Below are positions 55,000 through 64,000 of a stretch of 64,000 bases of DNA, piece by piece. The DNA lies in NCBI RefSeq assembly GCF_003946115.1, contig NZ_RHOH01000006.1:62001-126000 (forward strand), given 5' to 3'. The stretch comes from Lacticaseibacillus daqingensis (lineage in GTDB: Bacteria; Bacillota; Bacilli; Lactobacillales; Lactobacillaceae). Numbering within the stretch: the first letter of the stretch is position 1; each line of letters opens with the position of its first letter. The translations under genes and the position numbers were made by a program. The notes under the pieces were generated by a model that was not told where the DNA came from, did no database searches, and saw only the letters and a program-made list of their open reading frames with translations.

Positions 55000-56664
55000 A
55001 TGGCTTGGTATGACCATGCAATTATTTATCAGCTTTACCCCAAGAGTTTTCAGGACAGCAACGGCGACGGGATCGGGGACCTCAATGGCATCCGCGCCCG
55101 CATTCCGTACCTCAAGGCGCTGGGCATCACGGCGGTGTGGCTGAACCCGGTGTTCACCTCGCCGCAGGTGGACAATGGCTACGATGTGGCCAACTACTAC
55201 GCGATCGACCCGACGATGGGCACGATGGCGGACATGGACGCGCTGATCGCTGCGTTTCACGCCGCGGGGATCCATGTGATCCTCGATTTTGTCCTCAACC
55301 ACACCTCCGATCAGCACCCGTGGTTCCAAGATGCGCTGCGCGGTGCAGACAGCTTGTATCGCGACTACTACATCTTCGCCGGCCATGAGGGCAAGCGGCC
55401 CAGCAACTGGGGCAGCTTCTTCGGTGGCTCGGTGTGGGCGCCGGATCCCAGCGGCAGTGGGCAGTCGTACTTTCACCTGTTCGACCGCCGCATGCCGGAC
55501 CTGAACTGGGCCAACCCCGAGGTGCGTCACGCGATGGGGGATGTGGCCGATTACTGGTTGCAAAAAGGCGTCGATGGCTTGCGGCTCGATGCGTTCATTC
55601 ACATCGCCAAGGCGAAGCTGGACCAAGATTTCCCGGATGCCGTCCCGGCCGCCACGCCGGTGCTGGCGGAGCCGTTTTACGCCAACCTGCCGCAGGTGCA
55701 GACGTGGCTGCGACCGTTTTGTCGGCGGCTCAAGACGGACTACCCCGACGTCTTTTTGCTTGGGGAGGCGGCTAGCGCCAATGTGAACCTGGCAGCGGCG
55801 TACACCGCGCCTGACGCGGGGCTGATGGACAGCGTGGTCACGTTCCGCTACTTCCCGGATGACCTGAGCGGGCTGGACCCGCAGCTGCCGACGCAGTACC
55901 AAGAACACCCACTGGACCTGCCGGCCTTCAAGCAGACGCAGGCGGTCTGGCAGCAGACGCTGGCCGGGCTGGCGCAGCCCACGCTGTACTGGAGCAATCA
56001 CGACATGCCGCGCTTGGGCACCCGGGTGGCGCACTCGGCGCAACAGGCGCAAAGCCTGGCGATGCTGATGTACCTGCAGCGCGGGCTCCCGATCATCTAC
56101 TACGGCGAGGAGCTGGGGCTGACGAACCTGCAACTGCCGGACGCCGCGGCCTTTGGCGACCCCACGGTGACGGCCTTCGTGACCGAGGCGACTGCCGCGG
56201 GGATGACCCCCGAAGCCGCGGTGAAACTGGTCAGCACCACGCATAAGCTACCGGCGCGCGGCCCCATGCCGTGGGATGACGGGGCACAACGCGGCTTCAC
56301 CACCGGCACGCCGTGGCTGACCGGCGCGGCGGCCCCGGTGGCCAGCGTGGCCGCCCAGGCGGCGGATCCGACCAGTTCGCTGGCGTTTTACCAGCAGCTG
56401 ATCGCCTTGAAGAAGCGGCCGCTGTTCCAAGACGGCGACTACCACCTCCTGACGACCGCCGAAACCAGCTACGTGTACACGCGGCAGCTGGGCTCGGCCC
56501 TGGCCGTGGTGGCGGTCGCGCTTGGTGCCACTACCACTGTGACGCTGCCTCAGGGGCACTACCACGCACTGCTCACCAGCGGCGCGGTGCACCTGGCTGG
56601 CCCGCAACTGACGCTGGGCGAAGACGCCGGCGTTGTCTTGATTCGAGAAGGAGCGATTGAATGA
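55000..56664 (+). CDS. GH13 alpha-glucosidase (oligo-1,6/maltose type)
   Basis: A 554-residue (beta/alpha)8 GH13 enzyme. Conserved regions: region I FVLNHTSDQ, region II GLRLDAFIHIAK (nucleophile Asp), region III FLLGEAAS (acid/base Glu), region IV YWSNHDMPR (third Asp). The start MAWYDHAIIYQLYPKSFQDS is like oligo-1,6-glucosidase and trehalose-6-phosphate hydrolase. There is no signal peptide, so it works on imported sugars. ATG 55000 has AAAGGTGG upstream; the earlier frame to 54940 reads through the leader. It heads the operon downstream of the cre. Exact linkage specificity is not determined. Confidence 0.87.
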   Translation: MAWYDHAIIYQLYPKSFQDSNGDGIGDLNGIRARIPYLKALGITAVWLNPVFTSPQVDNGYDVANYYAIDPTMGTMADMDALIAAFHAAGIHVILDFVLNHTSDQHPWFQDALRGADSLYRDYYIFAGHEGKRPSNWGSFFGGSVWAPDPSGSGQSYFHLFDRRMPDLNWANPEVRHAMGDVADYWLQKGVDGLRLDAFIHIAKAKLDQDFPDAVPAATPVLAEPFYANLPQVQTWLRPFCRRLKTDYPDVFLLGEAASANVNLAAAYTAPDAGLMDSVVTFRYFPDDLSGLDPQLPTQYQEHPLDLPAFKQTQAVWQQTLAGLAQPTLYWSNHDMPRLGTRVAHSAQQAQSLAMLMYLQRGLPIIYYGEELGLTNLQLPDAAAFGDPTVTAFVTEATAAGMTPEAAVKLVSTTHKLPARGPMPWDDGAQRGFTTGTPWLTGAAAPVASVAAQAADPTSSLAFYQQLIALKKRPLFQDGDYHLLTTAETSYVYTRQLGSALAVVAVALGATTTVTLPQGHYHALLTSGAVHLAGPQLTLGEDAGVVLIREGAIE

Positions 56665-58409
56665 ACACAGCAGCAATGAGCCACCGCCCAGAAAGCGAAG
56701 ACTGTTTCCTGACCCCAAGCCACGACTTGCGCCTGCGCCTACGCACGGCCAAGGGGGATGCCACCACCGTCAGCGTCATCTGTGGCGACCCGTATTGGCA
56801 GCTGCCAACCGCCACCGGTGACCCCGCGTTTGCCCCGCAGACGGTGGCGATGACCCGCATCGGGGAGGGCCAGGTCTATGATTACTGGGGGGTGACGCTG
56901 ACGGCGCCATACGCGCGCATGCAGTACCTGTTTGCGGTGACCGATGCCAGCGGTGAGACGGTGCTGCTCGGTGACCGCGGACCGCGCGCGGCCGCAGCGG
57001 TAGTGCTGCAGGAAATGGGGAATTATTTCCGGGTGCCGTACTTTCATCCCATCGACGCGGTGACGATCCCGGCATGGGTGGCCGACACGGTGTGGTACCA
57101 GATCTTTCCGGAGCGGTTTGCCAACGGGGACGCCAGCAATGACCCAGCCGGCACCAAGCCTTGGCGGCCGACGGATCACCCGGGCCGCAACGACTACTAC
57201 GGGGGTGACCTGCAAGGCGTGCTCGACCACCTCGATGACCTTGAAGCGCTGGGGGTGAACGGGCTGTACTTCTGTCCGGTGTTCAAGGCCAGCTCGAACC
57301 ACAAGTACGATACCATCGACTATTACGAAATCGACCCGGACTTTGGCGACAAAGCGCTGTTTGCCAAGCTCGTGCAGGCCGCGCACGCCCGGGGGATGCG
57401 GGTGATGCTGGACGCTGTGTTCAATCACCTGGGGGCGCAGTCCCTGCAGTGGCAAGACGTGCTGGCGAACGGCCGCGCGTCCCGCTTTTACAATTGGTTC
57501 CACATTCATGAGTTGCCGCTGACGCCGTTTCACGATCCCACTCAGGATGCCGGGGCGCCGCAGTACGACACCTTCGCCTTTGAGCCTTCGATGCCCAAGC
57601 TCAACACGGCCAACCCGGCGGTGCAGGATTATCTGCTGGCCATTGCGACGTACTGGATTCGCCAGTTTGATATCGATGCGTGGCGGCTGGATGTCGCCAA
57701 TGAGGTCGACCACCACTTCTGGCGGCGCTTTTATGCGGCGGTGACCGCGGCCAAGCCGGACTTTTACGTGCTCGGCGAGGTCTGGCACAGCGCGCAGCCG
57801 TGGTTGAACGGTGGCGAGTTCAGCGGCGTGATGAACTACGCCTTCACCCAGCAGATCGAGGATCATTTTCTGACCGGCGCGGTGACGGCGCCGCAGATGA
57901 CGGCGCGCTTGGTCGATCAGCTGATGCGGTATCGCGATCAAACCAACCAGGCGATGCTCAACATGCTGGACTCGCACGACACACCGCGGCTGTTAACGGT
58001 CGCAGGCGGCGATTTGGATCGCGCCCTGAACGCGTTGGCCTTTACCTTTGTCCAACCCGGGACCCCGTGCCTGTACTACGGCACGGAAATGGGAATGGCC
58101 GGTGCCAACGACCCGGATGACCGCAAGCCGATGGACTGGGCGCAACTTAACGGGCCGACCTGGCAGCGGGTGGCGGCACTGGTTCACTTTCGGCGCGCGC
58201 ACAGCCAGCTGCTCAGCGCCGGTACCACCGCTTACCAGGTGACGGCGGCCGGCCTGATCCAGGTCACGCGGACGCTGGGAGACCGGACGCTGACCGCCTG
58301 GTTCAACACGACGGCGACCGCCCAACAGTTGGTCGCCACGCCCGTGCTGGCGCAGGGTTACGCCGGTGATCAGCTGGCGGCCCAGGGCTTTGTCTTGTCA
58401 CTGGATTGA
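56661..58409 (+). CDS. Neopullulanase/cyclomaltodextrinase-type GH13 enzyme
   Basis: A 582-residue GH13_20 enzyme with the N-terminal carbohydrate-binding domain (about residues 1-125, CBM34-like) that mediates dimerisation. Conserved regions: DAVFNHLG, DIDAWRLDVANEVD (nucleophile), YVLGEVWH (acid/base) and MLDSHDTPR. Such cytoplasmic enzymes cut maltodextrin, pullulan or cyclodextrins. Overlap of 4 nt with the previous stop (ATGA) implies coupling. Confidence 0.88.
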   Translation: MNTAAMSHRPESEDCFLTPSHDLRLRLRTAKGDATTVSVICGDPYWQLPTATGDPAFAPQTVAMTRIGEGQVYDYWGVTLTAPYARMQYLFAVTDASGETVLLGDRGPRAAAAVVLQEMGNYFRVPYFHPIDAVTIPAWVADTVWYQIFPERFANGDASNDPAGTKPWRPTDHPGRNDYYGGDLQGVLDHLDDLEALGVNGLYFCPVFKASSNHKYDTIDYYEIDPDFGDKALFAKLVQAAHARGMRVMLDAVFNHLGAQSLQWQDVLANGRASRFYNWFHIHELPLTPFHDPTQDAGAPQYDTFAFEPSMPKLNTANPAVQDYLLAIATYWIRQFDIDAWRLDVANEVDHHFWRRFYAAVTAAKPDFYVLGEVWHSAQPWLNGGEFSGVMNYAFTQQIEDHFLTGAVTAPQMTARLVDQLMRYRDQTNQAMLNMLDSHDTPRLLTVAGGDLDRALNALAFTFVQPGTPCLYYGTEMGMAGANDPDDRKPMDWAQLNGPTWQRVAALVHFRRAHSQLLSAGTTAYQVTAAGLIQVTRTLGDRTLTAWFNTTATAQQLVATPVLAQGYAGDQLAAQGFVLSLD

Positions 58410-58414
58410 TATTC

Positions 58415-58428
58415 TGATAGCGGTAACA
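58415..58428 (+). promoter_or_regulatory. CcpA cre site before malP
   Basis: TGATAGCGGTAACA matches the cre consensus at all fixed positions, 5 nt after the previous stop and 72 nt before malP. It differs from the first cre by one base. The 91-nt gap also holds the malP ribosome-binding site (CGGAGTG) and may contain an internal promoter. Confidence 0.85.
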
Positions 58429-58500
58429 AGGTTCTGCTTATTGTAAAAGCGATTTCACGCCGGCAAACTTAAAGGTGCAAGCGAAACGGAGTGAACGACA

Positions 58501-60774
58501 ATGACAACAACAATCAAGCGACTTTTCGCGATCGACCCCTGGCTGATCACGACCCAGGCCTTTGATCCTCAAGCAAAGCGGCTGCAGGAAAGCCTGACCG
58601 CTATCGGCAACGGCTACATGGGCATGCGTGGCAACTTCGAGGAAGGCTACTCGGGTGACCACCTGCAAGGGACCTACCTCGGCGGCGTCTGGTTCCCGGA
58701 TAAGACCCGCGTCGGTTGGTGGAAGAACGGTTACCCGGAATACTTTGGCAAAGCGATCAACGCGCCCAGCTTCATCGACCTGCCCATCACGCTCAACGGC
58801 CAGCCCGTTGATCTGGCGACGGGCACGTTTCACGACTTTGCGCTGATGCTGGACCTGCATCAGGGTCTCCTGACGCGGCACTTCACCTATGAGGTGGGGG
58901 ATACCGCGGTCGCCTTCACGTTCCGGCGCTTCGTCAGCAACGTGGTGCAGCAAGCGGCGCTGATCGAGCTCACGATGACTTGCCTGCGCGGCCACGCGGA
59001 TCTGGTGCTGGCCGCGGGCCTGGACGGGAACGTCACCAATGAGGATAGCAACTACTCGGAGCGTTTCTGGGTGCCGCAAGCTGAATCCGCTGAAGCTGGC
59101 ACGATCCAGCTGCAGACGCGGCCCAACCCGTTCGGCGTCCCGCAATTCACCGTCCTGTTGCAACAGGCGCTGCGGGTGGATGGGCGAGCCGTGCAAGGGG
59201 CGCGCAAGACGACGCCGGGCACGCTGACTGAGACGCTGCAGATGCGCCTGGCTGCCGGCGAAACCGGCACCGTTGAAAAAGACGTGATCGTGCTGACCAG
59301 CCGCGATGTTGCCCCAGCAGCCCAACCCGCGGCGGCCACCGCGCTGATGACACAACTGCAAACCGCCAGCTTTGCCGAAGCTCTGGCGGCGCACACCGCC
59401 GTGTGGGCCAACCGGTGGGCGCAAAGCGATGTGCAGATCGACGGCGATGACGCGGCCCAGCAGGGCATCCGGTTCAACATCGCGCAGCTGTTCATGACCT
59501 ACTACGGCCAAGACACGCGGCTGAACGTTGGACCCAAGGGATTCACCGGTGAAAAGTACGGGGGTGCGACTTACTGGGACACCGAGGCCTATGTGGTGCC
59601 GATGTACCTGGCCGTGACGCCGCCAAGCGTCACCCGCGCACTGTTGCAGTACCGCCACGACCAGCTTCCTGGCGCCTTCCACAACGCCGCGCAGCAGGGA
59701 CTGGCCGGGGCACTCTACCCGATGGTGACGTTCAACGGCATTGAGTGCCACAACGAATGGGAAATCACCTTTGAGGAGCTACACCGCAATTCGGCCGTGG
59801 CCTTCGCCATCTACCAGTACACGGCCTACACCGGCGATGAGACCTACGTGAACACTGCCGGCATTGAGGTGCTGGTCGGCATCGCGCGCTTTTGGGCGGA
59901 CCGCGTGCATTACAGCAAGCGGCGCGGTCAGTACATGATCCACGGGGTGACCGGGCCTAACGAGTACGAGAACAACGTCAACAACAACTGGTACACGAAC
60001 CTGATGGCCCAGTGGGTGCTGGAATACACGCTGGCGCGCCTCCCGCAGGCGGACACGGACGTGGTGGCCAAGCTGGCTGTCACCGCCGATGAAAAAGCGC
60101 ACTGGCAGGCCATCATTGACAACATGTACCTGCCGACGGACCCGGATCTGGGGATCTTCGTGCAGCACGACACGTTCTTGGACAAAGACATTCGCCCGGC
60201 CAGCACGATCCCGGCCGACCAGCGGCCGATCAACCAGCACTGGTCATGGGACCGGATCTTGCGCTCCCCGTTCATCAAGCAGGCCGACGTGTTGCAGGGC
60301 ATCTACTTCCTGAATGATCGTTTCACGCGGGCCCAAAAGGAACGCAACTTCGACTTCTATGAACCGCTGACGGTGCACGAAAGTTCGCTGAGCGCGGCCA
60401 TTCACGCCATTTTAGCCGCGGAGCTGGGCAAGGTTGATAAGGCGGTCGCGCTATACGCCCGCACCGCCCGGCTGGATCTGGACAACTACAACAACGACAC
60501 CGAGGATGGTTTGCACATCACCTCGATGTCCGGGGGGTGGCTGGCCATTGTGCAAGGCTTTGCCGGGATGCGCTACGATCACGATCAGTTGCGCTTCAAC
60601 CCGTTTCTACCGAAGGGTTGGACGCGGTACAGTTTCAGCCTGAATTATCGCGGGCGGGTGCTGGCGGTAACCGTCACTGAAACGACCCAGATCAAGCTGG
60701 TGACCGGCGCGCCGCTGGACGTTTGGGTCAACGGCACCAAGCGGCACCTGACGCAGGAGGTGGCGGATGCTTAA
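58501..60774 (+). CDS. malP: Maltose phosphorylase (GH65)
   Basis: The 757-residue GH65 enzyme splits maltose with phosphate into glucose and beta-D-glucose-1-phosphate. Marks include [16 protein letters not shown] near the N terminus, the catalytic Glu region [15 protein letters not shown] (about residues 481-495) and [12 protein letters not shown] (phosphate-binding region). Length and the next gene (beta-phosphoglucomutase) fit maltose phosphorylase; kojibiose or trehalose phosphorylase are less likely alternatives. It ends 8 nt inside pgmB. Confidence 0.92.
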   Translation: MTTTIKRLFAIDPWLITTQAFDPQAKRLQESLTAIGNGYMGMRGNFEEGYSGDHLQGTYLGGVWFPDKTRVGWWKNGYPEYFGKAINAPSFIDLPITLNGQPVDLATGTFHDFALMLDLHQGLLTRHFTYEVGDTAVAFTFRRFVSNVVQQAALIELTMTCLRGHADLVLAAGLDGNVTNEDSNYSERFWVPQAESAEAGTIQLQTRPNPFGVPQFTVLLQQALRVDGRAVQGARKTTPGTLTETLQMRLAAGETGTVEKDVIVLTSRDVAPAAQPAAATALMTQLQTASFAEALAAHTAVWANRWAQSDVQIDGDDAAQQGIRFNIAQLFMTYYGQDTRLNVGPKGFTGEKYGGATYWDTEAYVVPMYLAVTPPSVTRALLQYRHDQLPGAFHNAAQQGLAGALYPMVTFNGIECHNEWEITFEELHRNSAVAFAIYQYTAYTGDETYVNTAGIEVLVGIARFWADRVHYSKRRGQYMIHGVTGPNEYENNVNNNWYTNLMAQWVLEYTLARLPQADTDVVAKLAVTADEKAHWQAIIDNMYLPTDPDLGIFVQHDTFLDKDIRPASTIPADQRPINQHWSWDRILRSPFIKQADVLQGIYFLNDRFTRAQKERNFDFYEPLTVHESSLSAAIHAILAAELGKVDKAVALYARTARLDLDNYNNDTEDGLHITSMSGGWLAIVQGFAGMRYDHDQLRFNPFLPKGWTRYSFSLNYRGRVLAVTVTETTQIKLVTGAPLDVWVNGTKRHLTQEVADA

Positions 60775-61438
60775 GGGGTTACTGTTTGATCTCGATGGGG
60801 TGATCGCCGACACGGCCCGCTTTCACCTCGCGGCCTGGAACCAGGTCGCCACGCAGCTGGGCATCACCTTGCCGCCAGCGGCCAACGATGCGCTGCGCGG
60901 CCGCTCTCGCGAGAGCTCGCTGGCGCTGGTCTTGAGCTACGGCGACCCACACGCGGTGTACACGCCAGCGCAAAAGGCGGCCTTGGCTACGAAAAAGAAC
61001 GCCTTGTATCTGACGGCTATCGATGCGCTGACGCCGGCGGACATCCTGCCGGGCATCCCCCGCTTGCTGGCGGACGCGCAGGCCGCCGGGCTACACCTGG
61101 CCATCGCTTCCGCGTCTAAGAACGCACCGGCGATCCTCGCTAAGCTCGGGTTGGACGCGGTCTTTGAGACTCGAGTCGACCCGGCGGTCTTGCATCGCGG
61201 TAAGCCGGATCCGGAAATCTACCAGCGCGCGCAGGCGCAACTCGGGCTGACAGCGCGCGAAGTGGTGGGCTTTGAGGATGCCAGCGCTGGCGTAGCGGCC
61301 ATCAAGGCGGCTGGACAGTTCGCAGTCGGGATCGGAGATGCGACCACCTTGGCCGCTGCCGACCTCATTGTGCCCACTACGGCGGCGCTTGATCTGGCGG
61401 CGATCACCGCCGCCCACGCCGTAAAGGAGGGGGACTGA
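60767..61438 (+). CDS. pgmB: Beta-phosphoglucomutase
   Basis: A 223-residue HAD-family protein with [11 protein letters not shown] (nucleophile Asp8 and general acid Asp10), HLAAWNQVA and GRSRESSL in the cap, and [11 protein letters not shown] plus GFEDASAGV in the core. It turns beta-glucose-1-phosphate from MalP into glucose-6-phosphate. GGAGG lies upstream within malP; it overlaps malP by 8 nt and the next gene by one base. Confidence 0.95.
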   Translation: MLKGLLFDLDGVIADTARFHLAAWNQVATQLGITLPPAANDALRGRSRESSLALVLSYGDPHAVYTPAQKAALATKKNALYLTAIDALTPADILPGIPRLLADAQAAGLHLAIASASKNAPAILAKLGLDAVFETRVDPAVLHRGKPDPEIYQRAQAQLGLTAREVVGFEDASAGVAAIKAAGQFAVGIGDATTLAAADLIVPTTAALDLAAITAAHAVKEGD

Positions 61439-63105
61439 TGACGCAATGGTGGCAGCAAGCCGTCGTGTACCAAATCTACCCGCGCAGTTTTCAGGATAGC
61501 AACGGCGATGGCATCGGCGACATTCCGGGCATCATCAGCCGCTTGGACTACCTTCAAGCCCTGGGCGTGGATGCGCTGTGGCTGAGCCCCGTCTACCAGT
61601 CGCCTGGGGTGGACAACGGCTACGACATTTCGGATTACGAGGCCATCGACCCGCAGTTTGGCACAATGGCGGACATGCGGCGGCTGATCCAAGCGGCCAA
61701 GGCACGCAACATCAAAATCGTGATGGATCTGGTGGTCAACCATACCTCGGATCAGCACCCGTGGTTTCAGGCGGCGCGGTCGCGTGCCGATCCACACCGC
61801 GACTGGTACATCTGGCGCGACCCGGTCGATGGCCACGCGCCCAACGCCCTGCGCTCGACGTTTTCCGGGTCCGCCTGGGCGTGGTCCGAGGCGACGGGGC
61901 AGTATTACCTGCACCTCTTCGGCCGCCAGCAGCCGGACTTGAACTGGGCCAATCCGACCCTGCGGCAGGCCATTTACCGGATGATGAACTTCTGGCTGGA
62001 CGAGGGCATCGGCGGGTTTCGCCTCGATGTTATCGACCTGATCGGCAAGGACCCGGATTCGGGCATCACTGCCAACGGCCCGCACCTGCACGACTACCTG
62101 CGGGAGATGAACGCGGCCACTTTTGGCCGCTTCCCGGTGATGACGGTCGGGGAAACCTGGGGCGCCACGCCGGCGATCGCCCAGCAGTTTTCGGATCCGG
62201 CGCATCACGAGCTGTCGATGGTCTTTCAGTTCGAGGCCATGCAGCTGGACCAAGTGCCCGGCCAAAGCAAGTGGGTCACGCGCCCGCTGGATCACCAGGC
62301 GCTGCGCAACGTGCTGTGCAAATGGCAAACCGCGCTAGACTACCACCACGGGTGGAACGCCCTGTTCTGGAACAACCACGACCTGCCGCGGATCGTGTCG
62401 CGGTGGGGCGATGATGACCGCTACCGGGTGCGCAGCGCCAAGATGTTTGCCATCCTGCTGCATCTCATGCGCGGGACGCCGTTCATCTACCAAGGCGAGG
62501 AGCTCGGCATGACCAATGCACCGGTCACCTGCATTGACCAGGTGCAAGACATTGAAAGCCGAAACGCCTACGCTGAGCAGATCCAAGCCGGCGTGGCACC
62601 AGCAACGATGCTGGCGGCTATCAACCGCATGGGGCGCGACAACGCGCGCACCCCGATGCAGTGGACCGCCGGCGCTCAGGCCGGGTTCACCACTGGCACA
62701 CCGTGGCTCCCGGTCAACGCGAATCATACGGTGATCAACGCCGCGGCGGCCCAGGCCGATGCGACATCGGTGCTCGCCACGTACCGCCAGCTGGTGGCCT
62801 TGCGCCACCGATACCCGCTGGTCGTCTGGGGGGCGTTTGCCCCACTGACCACGGCCGCCGGCGTCATGGCCTACACCCGCACGTTTGAAGGGGAGACTTG
62901 GCTCGTTGTGGCCAATCTCACCGGCACCACGCAATCATTTTCCAGTTCCGCCCATCTGGATGCGGTGATCATCAGCAACATGGCCGCACCCACCACACTT
63001 TCTTCACTTCAACTGGCACCGTATCAAGCATTTGCCGCCAAGGTCACGGGGGAACGCGACCGCAACACACATATCGGAGGGAAAGTTAATGAAATCACTG
63101 AATAA
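61438..63105 (+). CDS. GH13 alpha-glucosidase (glucan 1,6-alpha/oligo-1,6-glucosidase type)
   Basis: A 555-residue GH13_31-type enzyme. Conserved regions: DLVVNHTSDQ, GFRLDVIDLIGKD (nucleophile; the Val after Asp is usual in oligo-1,6-glucosidases and DexB), MTVGETWG and WNNHDLPR. ATG follows GGAGGGG within pgmB (TGATG overlap). It resembles the first glucosidase (55000) in the N-terminal 120 residues but keeps the longer domain B, so the two are likely to differ in linkage preference. The last 17 nt overlap the binding-protein gene. Confidence 0.88.
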   Translation: MTQWWQQAVVYQIYPRSFQDSNGDGIGDIPGIISRLDYLQALGVDALWLSPVYQSPGVDNGYDISDYEAIDPQFGTMADMRRLIQAAKARNIKIVMDLVVNHTSDQHPWFQAARSRADPHRDWYIWRDPVDGHAPNALRSTFSGSAWAWSEATGQYYLHLFGRQQPDLNWANPTLRQAIYRMMNFWLDEGIGGFRLDVIDLIGKDPDSGITANGPHLHDYLREMNAATFGRFPVMTVGETWGATPAIAQQFSDPAHHELSMVFQFEAMQLDQVPGQSKWVTRPLDHQALRNVLCKWQTALDYHHGWNALFWNNHDLPRIVSRWGDDDRYRVRSAKMFAILLHLMRGTPFIYQGEELGMTNAPVTCIDQVQDIESRNAYAEQIQAGVAPATMLAAINRMGRDNARTPMQWTAGAQAGFTTGTPWLPVNANHTVINAAAAQADATSVLATYRQLVALRHRYPLVVWGAFAPLTTAAGVMAYTRTFEGETWLVVANLTGTTQSFSSSAHLDAVIISNMAAPTTLSSLQLAPYQAFAAKVTGERDRNTHIGGKVNEITE

Positions 63106-64000
63106 AGTACTCTTGGGCAGCGCAACGCTGCTGGCAGCCATCACACTGGCCGCATGTGGTAAGAGCAGCAGCGACAGCACCACTAGCGATAGCAAAACCG
63201 TCAGTGGCACGGTCAAGCTGTGGGTCGACACAACCAAGGTGCCGTACTACAAGACCATCGTGAAGGATTTTAACAAGGAATACCCAGACGTGAAAGTGAC
63301 CGTGACCCAAAGTCCGAACGGCTCGGCCAACGCCAAGACGGATGTCGGCAAGGACCCAAGTAAGGCTGCGGACGTCTTTGAAGTGGCGAACGACCAGCTG
63401 GGCTCCATGGCTAACCAGGGCTACATCAACCCGCTGTCGCCAGCCGCCACCAAGGCCGTGAAGAAGAACAACGTGGCCGTGGCCAGCGAAGCCGTGACCT
63501 GGGACGGGAAGATGTACGGCTACCCAACCTCGCAGCAGGCCCAGACGCTGTACTACAATAAGGCCAAGCTGTCTGCGGACGACGTGAAGACCTGGGCCGG
63601 CTTGACCGCCAAAGGGGTGGTCGCCACAGACTTCACCAACGCGTACAACTTCTACCCGGTCTTTCTGTCAGCCGGCACATATCTGTACGGCAAGAACGGC
63701 GAGACGCTGAAGGGCACCGACGCCAACACGGCCGCCGGGGTCGCAGCCATGACCTGGTTTGCTCAGCAAAAGAGTAACAAAGGCGTCATGCAAACCAGCA
63801 ACGCGCTCAACCAGCTGAAGTCCGGCAACGCCGCCGCAACGCTTGACGGCCCGTGGGACTCCGCCAACATCAAGAAGATCCTCGGGGATGACTTTGCCGT
63901 TGCGCCTTACCCAACCATCAATGTGGGCGGCAAGGACGTGCAGATGCAGGCCTTCCTCGGCGTTGGGTGTTTCGCGGTGAACTCTAACACCGCGACGAAG
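63089..64000 (+). CDS. malE: Sugar-binding lipoprotein of an ABC importer (partial)
   Basis: Starts at ATG 63089, seven bases after GGAGGG, and runs off the window after 304 codons. A lipoprotein signal (MKSLNKVLLGSATLLAAITLAACGK, given in two parts: charged start then lipobox LAAC) is followed by a Ser/Thr-rich linker. A MalE-like solute-binding domain comes next (VKLWVDTTKVPYYKTIVKDF, then YGYPTSQQAQTLYYNK, then LDGPWDSANIKKIL). Operon position after maltose enzymes makes maltose or maltodextrin the likely ligand. The permeases MalF/MalG should follow beyond the window. Not found by complete-frame searches because it has no stop here. Confidence 0.88.
   Translation, partial: MKSLNKVLLGSATLLAAITLAACGKSSSDSTTSDSKTVSGTVKLWVDTTKVPYYKTIVKDFNKEYPDVKVTVTQSPNGSANAKTDVGKDPSKAADVFEVANDQLGSMANQGYINPLSPAATKAVKKNNVAVASEAVTWDGKMYGYPTSQQAQTLYYNKAKLSADDVKTWAGLTAKGVVATDFTNAYNFYPVFLSAGTYLYGKNGETLKGTDANTAAGVAAMTWFAQQKSNKGVMQTSNALNQLKSGNAAATLDGPWDSANIKKILGDDFAVAPYPTINVGGKDVQMQAFLGVGCFAVNSNTATK

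Overview
The window looks like a chromosomal segment of a high-GC member of the Lactobacillaceae, probably close to Lacticaseibacillus. The gene order is that of Firmicutes housekeeping loci, the ribosome-binding sites are strong AGGAGG type, the mobile-element load is low (no transposase or phage gene is seen), and there are lactobacillar marks: an LPQTG surface protein, a THF riboswitch before folT, a CIRCE before groES and CcpA-type cre sites before the maltose genes. Genus and species are inference. The first 2.6 kb is visibly AT-richer than the rest.

Layout. 0-2.6 kb (minus): a PTS block with a PRD-type regulator, EIIB and the first codons of EIIC. 2.7-9.5 kb: an acetyltransferase, the rplJ-rplL operon with its L10 leader and attenuator, mprF, an RsmC-like methyltransferase, a PucR-like regulator and tadA. 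10-14.9 kb: a two-component system followed by an ABC ATPase/FtsX permease pair, probably an antimicrobial-peptide sensing and resistance module. 14.9-23.2 kb: SRP RNA, then dnaX-ebfC-recR-yaaL-tmk-darA-holB-yabA-rsmI-thioesterase. 23.2-26.8 kb (minus): the LPQTG repeat protein, an EndoIII-like glycosylase and asparaginase. 27-34.6 kb: folT, tsaB-rimI-tsaD, a ClC transporter, an ABC-F protein and rex. 34.7-37.1 kb: a small Fst-type toxin/antisense RNA locus, two small or exported proteins and an LCP ligase. 37.3-43.4 kb: groES-groEL, a small membrane protein, an MFS transporter behind an attenuator-like leader, a DUF1827-like protein and a KimA-like K+ importer. 44.3-54.9 kb: mutS-mutL-maf, TVP38, ruvA-ruvB-queA-tgt-yajC. 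55-64 kb: a maltodextrin operon (two GH13 glucosidases, a neopullulanase-type enzyme, maltose phosphorylase, beta-phosphoglucomutase and the start of a sugar-binding lipoprotein).

The most unusual content lies between genes. (1) A family of about 124-bp units occurs in three tandem arrays (three, three and two units; before dnaX, between ebfC and recR, between queA and tgt) plus a solo remnant at 26.95 kb. Each unit folds into one long hairpin whose stems covary between copies while loop words stay fixed. (2) A different element of about 390-400 bp occurs twice (after tadA and after the KimA-like gene). It has a closing inverted repeat, a conserved pseudoknot-capable segment and a nested hairpin with one wobble-preserving change. 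Neither family codes for protein and I recognise neither as a known RNA class. (3) A complete-looking type I toxin-antitoxin locus sits at 34.7-35.0 kb, and (4) a mini-ORF followed by two terminators precedes the MFS exporter.

In the maltose region, the two GH13 enzymes and the neopullulanase-type enzyme would trim maltodextrins, MalP would split maltose into glucose and beta-glucose-1-phosphate, and PgmB would convert the latter to glucose-6-phosphate. Perfect matches to the cre consensus upstream of the first gene and of malP imply glucose repression.
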